Part shown: positions 1 to 11,075 of the stretch, piece by piece | Layout: every line of letters starts with the position of its first letter | Position numbering within the stretch: position 1 is the stretch's first letter | Assembly (NCBI GenBank): GCA_023053545.1 | Contig: JAKZAN010000139.1 | Span: 22,252 to 86,251 of the forward strand | DNA: 64,000 bases | From: Lepidurus packardi | Taxonomy: Eukaryota; Arthropoda; Branchiopoda; Notostraca; Triopsidae | Reading direction: 5' to 3' | Notes under the pieces: model-generated | The model's input: only the letters and a program-made list of their open reading frames with translations | What the model was told of the DNA's origin: nothing | Databases searched by the model: none | Translations under genes and position numbers: made by a program

Positions 1-237
1 ATTTCCTTGAAATCCTATTGAAATTACACAGAAATTTCATTGAAATTTCGTTGAAATATGCTTGTAATTTTACCTGAAATTTCCTCGAAATCTTATTGAA
101 ATTACACTGAAATTTCATTGAAATTTCGTTGAAATATGCTTGTAATTTTAACTGAAATTTCAATGAAATTTCCTTCAAAGTTGCTTGTAATTTCCCTGAA
201 ATTTGCTTGTAATTTTACCTGAAATTTCTTCAAAATC
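1..237. repeat. AT-rich satellite, left-edge block
   Basis: This is the 3' flank of LINE copy 1 and consists of satellite monomers built on the 11-bp theme TGAAATTTCNT. The same flank, including the variant TTCCTTCAAAGTTGC, precedes LINE copies 2 and 3 (near 8,540 and 13,550), so it belongs to a duplicated segment. The array runs off the left edge of the window. Confidence 0.95.
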
Positions 238-2606
238 TTATTATTATTTATTGCAACATATAAGGCTTTATAAAGCCTCTTTGTAACTATTTATCTCTAC
301 GAAATTGTAACGGGTCAAACATTTTTGAGCCAAAATGCTCATCTAGTGATTTTTTAAATGTCTGTGTGGAGGAGAGTTTGATCACTTTTTCTGGTAGGCT
401 ATTCCATTCATCTACGATTCGGTTTTGGAAGGTCCAGCGGCCTACATCTTTGAAGAATCGTTCTGTTTTAAGTTTTAGGATATGGCCACGACAATTGCTT
501 TGGTTGAAGCACAATATTTGTTCGGCGGACACATTTTCATAATAGGCGTGACACAATTTAAACGCTTCTATCAGGTCACCCCGTAGAAACCTATATGCCA
601 GAGTTGGCAGGTTCAGGGCTTTGAGTCTATCTGTATAGGAGAGGTGACGAAGATTTCCAGGAAATTTGGTTATTCTCCTTTGAACTTTTTCTAGGGCTTC
701 TAGGTCCCTGTTGAAGAACGGGCGCGTTACACAGTGGCCGTACTCAAGAATAGGTCTAACGAGCGTTTTATACAGCATGGACAACATTGTTTTATCCACA
801 CAGGTGAAGTTTCGTCTAATTAGTCCCGCCACTCTGGTTGCTTTAGCCGCAATGCTCGCATAATGTTGGTGAAAATTAAGTTTTGTGTCAATCAGGACTC
901 CAAGATCCCGTTCACAGTCGGTCTTGGCAATTACTTCGCCACCCAGGACATAACTACTTGTGACAGATTCATTTCCAATCCTCAGTTGGTGACACTTTGG
1001 GATGTTCAATTCCATCAGCCATTTCTCCATCCAAAGCTCAATACTTTTAATGTCATCTTGGAGCTTAATCATATCCTCCGGGCAGTTAATTACGTTACTA
1101 ATTTTGGTATCATCCGCGTAAAGAAAGACTGTCGACTCAATTTTGTCTGTTAGGTCATTTATATATATGTTAAATAGTAACGGACCCAGAACCGAGCCCT
1201 GGGGAACTCCGCTTAGGACATCTATCACTAAGTCACTGACTTCACCTTCAACACAAACTGACTGCGTCCGATTCGTTAAGAAACTTTTAATCCATTTAGT
1301 CAGCGTGGGTGAGGTACTAGGACCGAGACCGTAGTCAACTAATTTTTGAATAAGTCTACCATGGGGTACTTTGTCGAACGCCTTTTTAAGGTCCAGATAT
1401 ATAACATCAGTTTGGAGCCCCTTATCCGCATTCTTTTTCCAGTTCTCGACAGCAAGTAAAAGTTGACTTTCAGCGGAGCGTCCAGGTAAGAATCCGAACT
1501 GTTTATCTGATAATACTTTTCTGTGTCTAAATTCGGTCAAAATGTGGTCAGCAATAATTGATTCGAGGATTTTGCACGTTACACAAGTTAAACTAATAGG
1601 CCTATAATTTGAGGGTAAGTCACGTTTCCCGGATTTAAAGATTGGGGTAACAACAGCACTATTCCATATTGTCGGGAGTTGGCCAGAGGAAATGGATTTT
1701 CGATAAATGAAAGTAAGCGGTTTGACTAGGACAGCAGCAGCTTCTTTGAGGACTTTAGGGTGTAACATGTCCGGGCCAGGGGACTTGGATGTATCCAACC
1801 TGTTAAGTTTCTCTAAAACCATTGACGCGCAAATATTGAGTGGGGGAAAAGGATCTTCCGAGACACAAGAATCAACCTCTGTTATATCTATTTCGCGCGT
1901 AAATACAACAGAGAAGTGTCGGTTTAGTACATTTGCCTTTTCAATCGGCTCAGAAACAGTAAGTCTCGTGGTTTCATCTAGTAATGGAGATATAATGGTT
2001 CCGTTCTTTCTTTTCGCATTGACATGTTTCCAGAAGATTTTGGGATTGTCTTTTAAATTTTTTGCCAGTAGACTTTCTCTTCTGTTTACTTCCTGTCTGG
2101 TGGCTTTGCGCACTTTATTGCGGAAGCGTCGGTAATTTAACTCCAATGAAGAGTCATCTTTGTTTGATTTGAAGGCATTCCAGGCATCCCTTTTTTCGGC
2201 TATTAATTTCAATGTTTCCCTCGAAACTGCTGCTCTACTACTATGTCGTCTAGGCGGTATGAAGCAATATTCCACAGATTTTACTGTGCGCAGGAACTTG
2301 CTGTACAGATCATCCATGGATTCTAAGTCTTGAAATGCTTGATCCCAGTTGACTTTGGAAAGGACTCTTCTTATCTCCTGGTAGTTGCCTTTATAGTAGT
2401 TCGGCCGTTGTATATTCTTCTTTTCCAGTCGGTTAGTTTGCAGGATAAAAGTTATTACAGCATGATCCGATTTTCCGATTGGCGACTGGACTTCAACATA
2501 TGTCACAACCTCGGGGTTACTTACAAGTAGAAGATCGAGCAAGCTCGGTTTGTTTGTTCCACGGACTCGAGTGGGTTCTTCAATTAATTGGTCAAGGAAG
2601 TTATTG
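238..2606 (-). mobile_element. CR1/Jockey-type LINE copy 1, 5'-truncated
   Basis: This minus-strand non-LTR retrotransposon keeps the 3' UTR and most of ORF2 but lacks ORF1 and most of the endonuclease. The 3' end (left side) is an AAT-rich tail preceded by a 16-bp perfect palindrome. The 5' side breaks off at TTATTG (2601-2606), a hexamer shared by the LINE and the satellite. LINE copy 2 has exactly the same breakpoint and near-identical flanks, so the two are products of segmental duplication rather than separate insertions. Copies 1, 2 and 3 differ at only a few positions that I could find. Confidence 0.9.
263..278 (-). other. LINE copy 1 3' UTR palindrome next to the AAT tail
   Basis: AGGCTTTATAAAGCCT is a perfect 16-bp palindrome lying between the ORF2 stop (287-289) and the AAT-rich 3' tail. 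In non-LTR elements the reverse transcriptase often recognises the 3' UTR, so a stem here is a plausible recognition structure. That role is inferred. Confidence 0.6.
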
Positions 2607-2626
2607 AAATTACACTGAAATTTCAT
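287..2626 (-). pseudogene. LINE ORF2 fragment, reverse transcriptase, fused in frame to satellite
   Basis: The open frame of 779 codons encodes the C-terminal tip of the endonuclease (SDHAVI motif) and a complete LINE reverse transcriptase. Visible RT motifs are YLDLKKAFD, GVPQGSVLGPLLF and FLYADDTKI, which carry the catalytic aspartates. They are followed by the C-terminal region usual in CR1/Jockey-group ORF2. The first ATG and about the first eight residues come from satellite sequence, joined in frame at the TTATTG junction. Because the endonuclease is lost, this copy should not be able to start target-primed reverse transcription on its own. RT activity from a satellite-initiated transcript is conceivable but unsupported. 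It ends at TAG 287-289. Confidence 0.85.
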
Positions 2627-3432
2627 TGAAATTTCGTTGAAATATGCTTGTAATTTTACGTGAAATTTCTATGAAATTTCCTTGAAATTTCCTTGGAATT
2701 TTACCTGAAATTTCCTCGAAATCTTATTGAAATTACACTGAAATTTCATTGAAATTTCGTTGAAATATGCTTGTAATTTTACCTGAAATTTCCTCGAAGT
2801 CTTATTGAAATTACACTGAAATTTCATTGAAATTTCGTTGAAATATGCTTGTAATTTTACCTGAAATTTCAATGAAATTTCCTTGGAATTTCCTTGGAAT
2901 TTCCCTGAAATTTGCTTGTAATTTTACCTGAAATTTCCTCGAAATCTTATTGAAATTACACTGAAATTTCATTGAAATTTCGTTGAAATATGCTTGTAAT
3001 TTTAACTGAAATTTCAATGAAATTTCCTTGAAATTTGCTTGTAATTTTACCTGAAATTTCCTCGAAATCTTATTGAAATTACACTGAAACTTCAATGAGA
3101 TTTGCTTGAAATTTGCTTGTAATTTTACCTGAAATTTCCTCGAAATCTTATTGAAATTACACTAAAATTTCATTGAAATTTAGTTGAAATATGCTTGTAA
3201 TTTTACCTCAAATTTCAAAGAAATTTCCTTGAAATTTGATTGTAATTTTACCTGAAATTTTCTCGTAATCTTATTGAAATTACACTGAAATTTCATTGAA
3301 ATTTCGTTGAAATATGCTTGTAATTTTACCTGAAATTTCAATGAAATTTCCTTGAAATTTGCTTGTAATTTTACCTGAAATTTCCTCGAAATCTTATTGA
3401 AATTACACTGAAATTTCATTGAAATTTCGTTG

Positions 3433-3506
3433 AAATATGCTTGTAATTTTACTTGAAATTTCAATGAAATTTCATTGAAATTTCAGGTAAAATTACAAGC
3501 ATATTT
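3433..3506. repeat. Satellite palindrome 1 (inverted segment)
   Basis: Two 31-bp arms, starting AAATATGCTTG and ending CAAGCATATTT, match with a single mismatch. They surround the 12-bp centre ATGAAATTTCAT, which is itself a perfect palindrome. The right arm is satellite sequence in reverse orientation, so an inversion or fold-back event made it. It could extrude as a cruciform. Confidence 0.85.
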
Positions 3507-5731
3507 TACCTGAAATTTCAAAGACATTTCCTTGAAATTTCATTGAAATTTCGTTGAAATTTGCTTGTAATTTTACCTGAAATTTCAATGAAATTTCCTT
3601 GAAATTTGCTTGTAATTTTACCTGAAATTTCCTCGAAATCTTATTGAAATTACACTGAAACTTCAATGAAATTTGCTTGAAATTTGCTTGTAATTTTACC
3701 TGAAATTTCCTCGAAATCTTATTGAAATTACACTAAAATTTCATTGAAATTTCGTTGAAATATGCTTGTAATTTAACCTCAAATTTCAAAGAAATTTCCT
3801 TGAAATTTGATTGTAATTTTACCTGAAATTTCCTCGTAATCTTATTGAAATTACACTGAAATTTCATTGAAATTTCGTTGAAATATGCTTGTAATTTTAC
3901 CTGAAATTTCAATGAAATTTCCTTGAAATTTGATTGTAATTTTACTTGAAATTTCCTCGAAATCTTATTGAAATTACACTGAAATTTCATTGAAATTTCG
4001 TTGAAATATGCTTATAATTTTACCTGAAATTTCCTCGAAATCTTATTGAAATTACACTGAAATTTTATTGAAATTTCATTGAAATATGCTTGTAATTTTA
4101 CCTGAAAATTCAATGAAATTTCCTTGAAATTTGCTTGTAATTTTACTTGAAATTTCCTAGAAATCCTATTGAAATTACACTGAAATTTCATTGAAATTTC
4201 GTTGAAATATGCTTGTAATTTTACCTGAAATTTCCTCGAAATCTTATTGAAATTACACTGAAATTTCACTGAAATTTCGTTGAAATATGCTTGTAATTTT
4301 ACCTGAAATTTCCTCGAAATCTTATTGAAATTACACTGAAATTTCATTGAAATTTCGTTGAAATATGCTTGTAATTTTACCTGAAATTTCAATGAAATTT
4401 CCTTGAAATCCTATTGAAATTACACTGAAATTTCATTGAAATTTCGTTGAAATATGCTTGTAATTTTACCTGAAAATTCAATGAAATTTCCTTGAAATTT
4501 GCTTGTAATTTTACTTGAAATTTCCTAGAAATCTTATTGAAATTACACTGAAATTTCATTGAAATTTCGTTGAAATATGCTTGTAATTTTACCTGAAATT
4601 TCCTCGAAATCTTATTGAAATTACACTGAAATTTCATTGAAATTTCGTTGAAATATGCTTGTAATTTTACCTGAAATTTCAATGAAATTTCCTTGAAATT
4701 TCCTTGAAATCTTATTGAAATTACACTGAAATTTCATTGAAATTTCGTTGAAATATGCTTGTAATTTTACCTGAAAATTCAATGAAATTTCCTTGAAATT
4801 TGCTTGTAATTTTACTTGAAATTTCCTAGAAATCTTATTGAAATTACACTGAAATTTCATTGAAATTTCGTTGAAATATGCTTGTAATTTTACCTGAAAT
4901 TTCCTCGAAATCTTATTGAAATTACACTGAAATTTCATTGAAATTTCGTTGAAATATGCTTGTAATTTTACCTGAAATTTCAATGAAATTTCCTTGAAAT
5001 TTCCTTGAAATCTTATTGAAATTACACTGAAATTTCATTGAAATTTCGTTGAAATATGCTTGTAATTTTACCTGAAAATTCAATGAAATTTCCTTGAAAT
5101 TTGCTTGTAATTTTACTTGAAATTTCCTAGAAATCTTATTGAAATTACACTGAAATTTCATTGAAATTTCGTTGAAATATGCTTGTAATTTTACCTGAAA
5201 TTTCCTCGAAATCTTATTGAAATTACACTGAAATTTCATTGAAATTTCGTTGAAATATGCTTGTAATTTTACCTGAAATTTCAATGCAATTTCCTTGAAA
5301 TCTTATTGAAATTACACTGAAATTTCATTGAAATTTCGTTGAAATATGCTTGTAATTTTACCTGAAATTTCCTCGAAATCTATTTGTAATTACACTGAAA
5401 TTTCATTGAAATTTCGTTGAAATATGCTTGTAATTTTACCTGAAATTTCAATGAAATTTCCTTGAAATCTTATTGAAATTACACTGAAATTTCATTGAAA
5501 TTTCGTTGAAATATGCTTGTAATTTTACCTGAAATTTCCTCGAAATCTTATTGAAATTACACTGAAATTTCATTGAAATTTCGTTGAAATATGCTTGTAA
5601 TTTTACCTGAAATTTCAATGAAATTTCCTTGGAATTTCCTTGGAATTTCCCTGAAATTTGCTTGTAATTTTACCTGAAATTTCCTCGAAATCTTATTGAA
5701 ATTACACTGAAATTTCATTGAAATTTCGTTG

Positions 5732-5805
5732 AAATATGCTTGTAATTTTACTTGAAATTTCAATGAAATTTCATTGAAATTTCAGGTAAAATTACAAGCA
5801 TATTT
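5732..5805. repeat. Satellite palindrome 2
   Basis: This has the same 74-bp architecture as the palindrome at 3433, with 31-bp arms around ATGAAATTTCAT. It marks the left end of a 1,140-bp tandem duplication. Confidence 0.85.
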
Positions 5806-6871
5806 TACCTGAAATTTCAAAGACATTTCCTTGAAATTTCCTTGAAATTTCGTTGAAATTAGCTTGTAATTTTACCTGAAATTCCAATGAAATTTCCTTG
5901 AAATTTGCTTGTAATTTTACCTGAAATTTCCTCGAAATCTTATTGAAATTACACTGAAACTTCAATGAAATTTGCTTGAAATTTGCTTGTAATTTTACCT
6001 GAAATTTCCTCGAAATCTTATTGAAATTACACTAAAATTTCATTGAAATTTCGTTGAAATATGCTTGTAATTTTACCTGAAATTTCAATGAAATTTCCTT
6101 GAAATTTGCTTGTAATTTTACCTGAAATATCCTCGAAATCTTATTGAAATTACACTGAAATTTCATTGAAATTTCGTTGAAATATGCTTGTAATTTTAAC
6201 TGAAATTTCAATGAAATTTCCTTGAAATTTGCTTGTAATTTTACTTGAAATTTCTTAGAAATCTTATTGAAATTACACTGAAATTTCATTGAAATTTCGT
6301 TGAAATATGCTTGTAATTTTACCTGAAATTTCCTCGAAATCTTATTGAAATTACACTGAAATTTCATTGAAATTTCGTTGAAATATGCTTGTAATTTTAC
6401 CTGAAAATTCAATGAAATTTCCTTGAAATTTGCTTGTAATTTTACTTGAAATTTCCTAGAAATCTTATTGAAATTACACTGAAATTTCATTGAAATTTCG
6501 TTGAAATATGCTTGTAATTTTACCTGAAATTTCCTCGAAATCTTATTGAAATTACACTGAAATTTCATTGAAATTTCGTTGAAATATGCTTGTAATTTTA
6601 CCTGAAATTTCCTCGAAATCTTATTGAAATTACACTGAAATTTCATTGAAATTTCGTTGAAATATGCTTGTAATTTTACCTGAAATTTCAATGAAATTTC
6701 CTTGAAATTTGCTTGTAATTTTACCTGAAATATCCTCGAAATCTTATTGAAATTTCCTTGAAATTTGCTTGTAATTTTACTTGAAATTTCTTAGAAATCT
6801 TATTGAAATTACACTGAAATTTCCTCGAAATCTTATTGAAATTACACTGAAATTTCATTGAAATTTCGTTG

Positions 6872-6945
6872 AAATATGCTTGTAATTTTACTTGAAATTT
6901 CAATGAAATTTCATTGAAATTTCAGGTAAAATTACAAGCATATTT
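6872..6945. repeat. Satellite palindrome 3
   Basis: This is the same 74-bp palindrome, exactly 1,140 bp from the previous copy, and it was duplicated with the higher-order repeat. Confidence 0.85.
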
Positions 6946-8608
6946 TACCTGAAATTTCAAAGACATTTCCTTGAAATTTCCTTGAAATTTCGTTGAAATT
7001 AGCTTGTAATTTTACCTGAAATTCCAATGAAATTTCCTTGAAATTTGCTTGTAATTTTACCTGAAATTTCCTCGAAATCTTATTGAAATTACACTGAAAC
7101 TTCAATGAAATTTGCTTGAAATTTGCTTGTAATTTTACCTGAAATTTCCTCGAAATCTTATTGAAATTACACTAAAATTTCATTGAAATTTCGTTGAAAT
7201 ATGCTTGTAATTTTACCTGAAATTTCAATGAAATTTCCTTGAAATTTGCTTGTAATTTTACCTGAAATATCCTCGAAATCTTATTGAAATTACACTGAAA
7301 TTTCATTGAAATTTCGTTGAAATATGCTTGTAATTTTAACTGAAATTTCAATGAAATTTCCTTGAAATTTGCTTGTAATTTTACTTGAAATTTCTTAGAA
7401 ATCTTATTGAAATTACACTGAAATTTCATTGAAATTTCGTTGAAATATGCTTGTAATTTTACCTGAAATTTCCTCGAAATCTTATTGAAATTACACTGAA
7501 ATTTCATTGAAATTTCGTTGAAATATGCTTGTAATTTTACCTGAAAATTCAATGAAATTTCCTTGAAATTTGCTTGTAATTTTACTTGAAATTTCCTAGA
7601 AATCTTATTGAAATTACACTGAAATTTCATTGAAATTTCGTTGAAATATGCTTGTAATTTTACCTGAAATTTCCTCGAAATCTTATTGAAATTACACTGA
7701 AATTTCATTGAAATTTCGTTGAAATATGCTTGTAATTTTACCTGAAATTTCCTCGAAATCTTATTGAAATTACACTGAAATTTCATTGAAATTTCGTTGA
7801 AATATGCTTGTAATTTTACCTGAAATTTCAATGAAATTTCCTTGAAATTTGCTTGTAATTTTACCTGAAATATCCTCGAAATCTTATTGAAATTTCCTTG
7901 AAATTTGCTTGTAATTTTACTTGAAATTTCTTAGAAATCTTATTGAAATTACACTGAAATTTCATTGAAATTTCGTTGAAATATGCTTGTAATTTTACCT
8001 GAAATTTCCTCGAAATCTTATTGAAATTACACTGAAATTTCATTGAAATTTCGTTGAAATATGCTTGTAATTTTACCTGAAAATTCAATGAAATTTCCTT
8101 GAAATTTGCTTGTAATTTTACTTGAAATTTCCTAGAAATCTTATTGAAATTACACTGAAATTTCATTGAAATTTCGTTGAAATATGCTTGTAATTTTACC
8201 TGAAATTTCCTCGAAATCTTATTGAAATTACACTGAAATTTCATTGAAATTTCGTTGAAATATGCTTGTAATTTTACCTGAAATTTCCTCGAAATCTTAT
8301 TGAAATTACACTGAAATTTCATTGAAATTTCGTTGAAATATGCTTGTAATTTTACCTGAAATTTCAATGAAATTTCCTTGAAATCCTATTGAAATTACAC
8401 AGAAATTTCATTGAAATTTCGTTGAAATATGCTTGTAATTTTACCTGAAATTTCCTCGAAATCTTATTGAAATTACACTGAAATTTCATTGAAATTTCGT
8501 TGAAATATGCTTGTAATTTTAACTGAAATTTCAATGAAATTTCCTTCAAAGTTGCTTGTAATTTCCCTGAAATTTGCTTGTAATTTTACCTGAAATTTCT
8601 TCAAAATC

Positions 8609-10977
8609 TTATTATTATTTATTGCAACATATAAGGCTTTATAAAGCCTCTTTGTAACTATTTATCTCTACGAAATTGTAACGGGTCAAACATTTTTGAG
8701 CCAAAATGCTCATCTAGTGATTTTTTAAATGTCTGTGTGGAGGAGAGTTTGATCACTTTTTCTGGTAGGCTATTCCATTCATCTACGATTCGGTTTTGGA
8801 AGGTCCAGCGGCCTACATCTTTGAAGAATCGTTCTGTTTTAAGTTTTAGGATATGGCCACGACAATTGCTTTGGTTGAAGCACAATATTTGTTCGGCGGA
8901 CACATTTTCATAATAGGCGTGACACAATTTAAACGCTTCTATCAGGTCACCCCGTAGAAACCTATATGCCAGAGTTGGCAGGTTCAGGGCTTTGAGTCTA
9001 TCTGTATAGGAGAGGTGACGAAGATTTCCAGGAAATTTGGTTATTCTCCTTTGAACTTTTTCTAGGGCTTCTAGGTCCCTGTTGAAGAACGGGCGCGTTA
9101 CACAGTGGCCGTACTCAAGAATAGGTCTAACGAGCGTTTTATACAGCATGGACAACATTGTTTTATCCACACAGGTGAAGTTTCGTCTAATTAGTCCCGC
9201 CACTCTGGTTGCTTTAGCCGCAATGCTCGCATAATGTTGGTGAAAATTAAGTTTTGTGTCAATCAGGACTCCAAGATCCCGTTCACAGTCGGTCTTGGCA
9301 ATTACTTCGCCACCCAGGACATAACTACTTGTGACAGATTCATTTCCAATCCTCAGTTGGTGACACTTTGGGATGTTCAATTCCATCAGCCATTTCTCCA
9401 TCCAAAGCTCAATACTTTTAATGTCATCTTGGAGCTTAATCATATCCTCCGGGCAGTTAATTACGTTACTAATTTTGGTATCATCCGCGTAAAGAAAGAC
9501 TGTCGACTCAATTTTGTCTGTTAGGTCATTTATATATATGTTAAATAGTAACGGACCCAGAACCGAGCCCTGGGGAACTCCGCTTAGGACATCTATCACT
9601 AAGTCACTGACTTCACCTTCAACACAAACTGACTGCGTCCGATTCGTTAAGAAACTTTTAATCCATTTAGTCAGCGTGGGTGAGGTACTAGGACCGAGAC
9701 CGTAGTCAACTAATTTTTGAATAAGTCTACCATGGGGTACTTTGTCGAACGCCTTTTTAAGGTCCAGATATATAACATCAGTTTGGAGCCCCTTATCCGC
9801 ATTCTTTTTCCAGTTCTCGACAGCAAGTAAAAGTTGACTTTCAGCGGAGCGTCCAGGTAAGAATCCGAACTGTTTATCTGATAATACTTTTCTGTGTCTA
9901 AATTCGGTCAAAATGTGGTCAGCAATAATTGATTCGAGGATTTTGCACGTTACACAAGTTAAACTAATAGGCCTATAATTTGAGGGTAAGTCACGTTTCC
10001 CGGATTTAAAGATTGGGGTAACAACAGCACTATTCCATATTGTCGGGAGTTGGCCAGAGGAAATGGATTTTCGATAAATGAAAGTAAGCGGTTTGACTAG
10101 GACAGCAGCAGCTTCTTTGAGGACTTTAGGGTGTAACATGTCCGGGCCAGGGGACTTGGATGTATCCAACCTGTTAAGTTTCTCTAAAACCATTGACGCG
10201 CAAATATTGAGTGGGGGAAAAGGATCTTCCGAGACACAAGAATCAACCTCTGTTATATCTATTTCGCGCGTAAATACAACAGAGAAGTGTCGGTTTAGTA
10301 CATTTGCCTTTTCAATCGGTTCAGAAACAGTAAGTCTCGTGGTTTCATCTAGTAATGGAGGTATAATGGTTCCGTTCTTTCTTTTCGCATTGACATGTTT
10401 CCAGAAGATTTTGGGATTGTCTTTTAAATTTTTTGCCAGTAGACTTTCTCTTCTGTTTACTTCCTGTCTGGTGGCTTTGCGCACTTTATTGCGGAAGCGT
10501 CGGTAATTTAACTCCAATGAAGAGTCATCTTTGTTTGATTTGAAGGCATTCCAGGCATCCCTTTTTTCGGCTATTAATTTCAATGTTTCCCTCGAAACTG
10601 CTGCTCTACTACTATGTCGTCTAGGCGGTATGAAGCAATATTCCACAGATTTTACTGTGCGCAGGAACTTGCTGTACAGATCATCCATGGATTCTAAGTC
10701 TTGAAATGCTTGATCCCAGTTGACTTTGGAAAGGACTCTTCTTATCTCCTGGTAGTTGCCTTTATAGTAGTTCGGCCGTTGTATATTCTTCTTTTCCAGT
10801 CGGTTAGTTTGCAGGATAAAAGTTATTACAGCATGATCCGATTTTCCGATTGGCGACTGGACTTCAACATATGTCACAACCTCGGGGTTACTTACAAGTA
10901 GAAGATCGAGCAAGCTCGGTTTGTTTGTTCCACGGACTCGAGTGGGTTCTTCAATTAATTGGTCAAGGAAGTTATTG
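8609..10977 (-). mobile_element. CR1/Jockey-type LINE copy 2, 5'-truncated
   Basis: This is the same truncated element as copy 1, offset by 8,371 bp, with an identical 5' breakpoint in TTATTG (10972-10977). I found two base differences from copy 1 (positions 1949/10320 and 1990/10361). Its left flank matches that of copy 3, while its right flank matches that of copy 1. It therefore links the two arrangements in a series of unequal exchanges within the array. Confidence 0.9.
8634..8649 (-). other. LINE copy 2 3' UTR palindrome
   Basis: This 16-bp perfect palindrome is identical to the one in copy 1 and again lies between the ORF2 stop and the AAT-rich tail. Confidence 0.6.
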
Positions 10978-11075
10978 AAATTACACTGAAATTTCATTGA
11001 AATTTCGTTGAAATATGCTTGTAATTTTACGTGAAATTTCCTCGAAATCTTATTGAAATTACACTGAAATTTCAT
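8658..11075 (-). pseudogene. LINE ORF2 fragment, reverse transcriptase, fused in frame to satellite
   Basis: The open frame of 805 codons has the same RT core as copy 1: the FLYADDTKI active site, the GVPQGSVLGPLLF box, and the SDHAVI remnant of the endonuclease. Its satellite-derived N-terminal extension is about 26 codons longer than in copy 1. The extra 78-bp monomer inserted here is exactly 26 codons, and it carries the frame further upstream. ORF1 and the catalytic N-terminal endonuclease are absent. The enzyme core is intact, but the element is dead as an autonomous unit. Whether the fused frame is ever transcribed is unknown. Confidence 0.85.

Larger units (their letters stand above)
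5732..8011. repeat. 1,140-bp higher-order repeat, two tandem units
   Basis: The palindrome at 5732 recurs at 6872, and the surrounding monomer variants recur with the same 1,140-bp offset (for example 6032-6691 against 7172-7831). This is a recent tandem duplication of a block of about ten 78-bp and eight 45-bp monomers' worth of sequence. The second unit lacks a third palindrome at its right end, so the exact limits are approximate. Confidence 0.8.
2607..8608. repeat. AT-rich satellite block with duplications and inversions
   Basis: This continuous satellite of 78-bp and 45-bp monomers contains no gene. The stretch next to LINE copy 1 (2607 to about 4392) reappears beside LINE copy 2 (10978 to about 12841) with an offset of 8,449 bp. 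The LINE offset is 8,371 bp, so the difference is one extra 78-bp monomer in the second copy, near 11,035. Three short inverted satellite segments create long palindromes here. One minus-strand frame stays open in pieces because monomers are multiples of three. I consider those frames non-coding. Confidence 0.95.

Noticed and set aside
863-2530. Short plus-strand frames inside LINE copy 1 (and the equivalents in copies 2 and 3)
   Set aside because: They are antisense shadows of the ORF2 reading frame and repeat identically in all copies.
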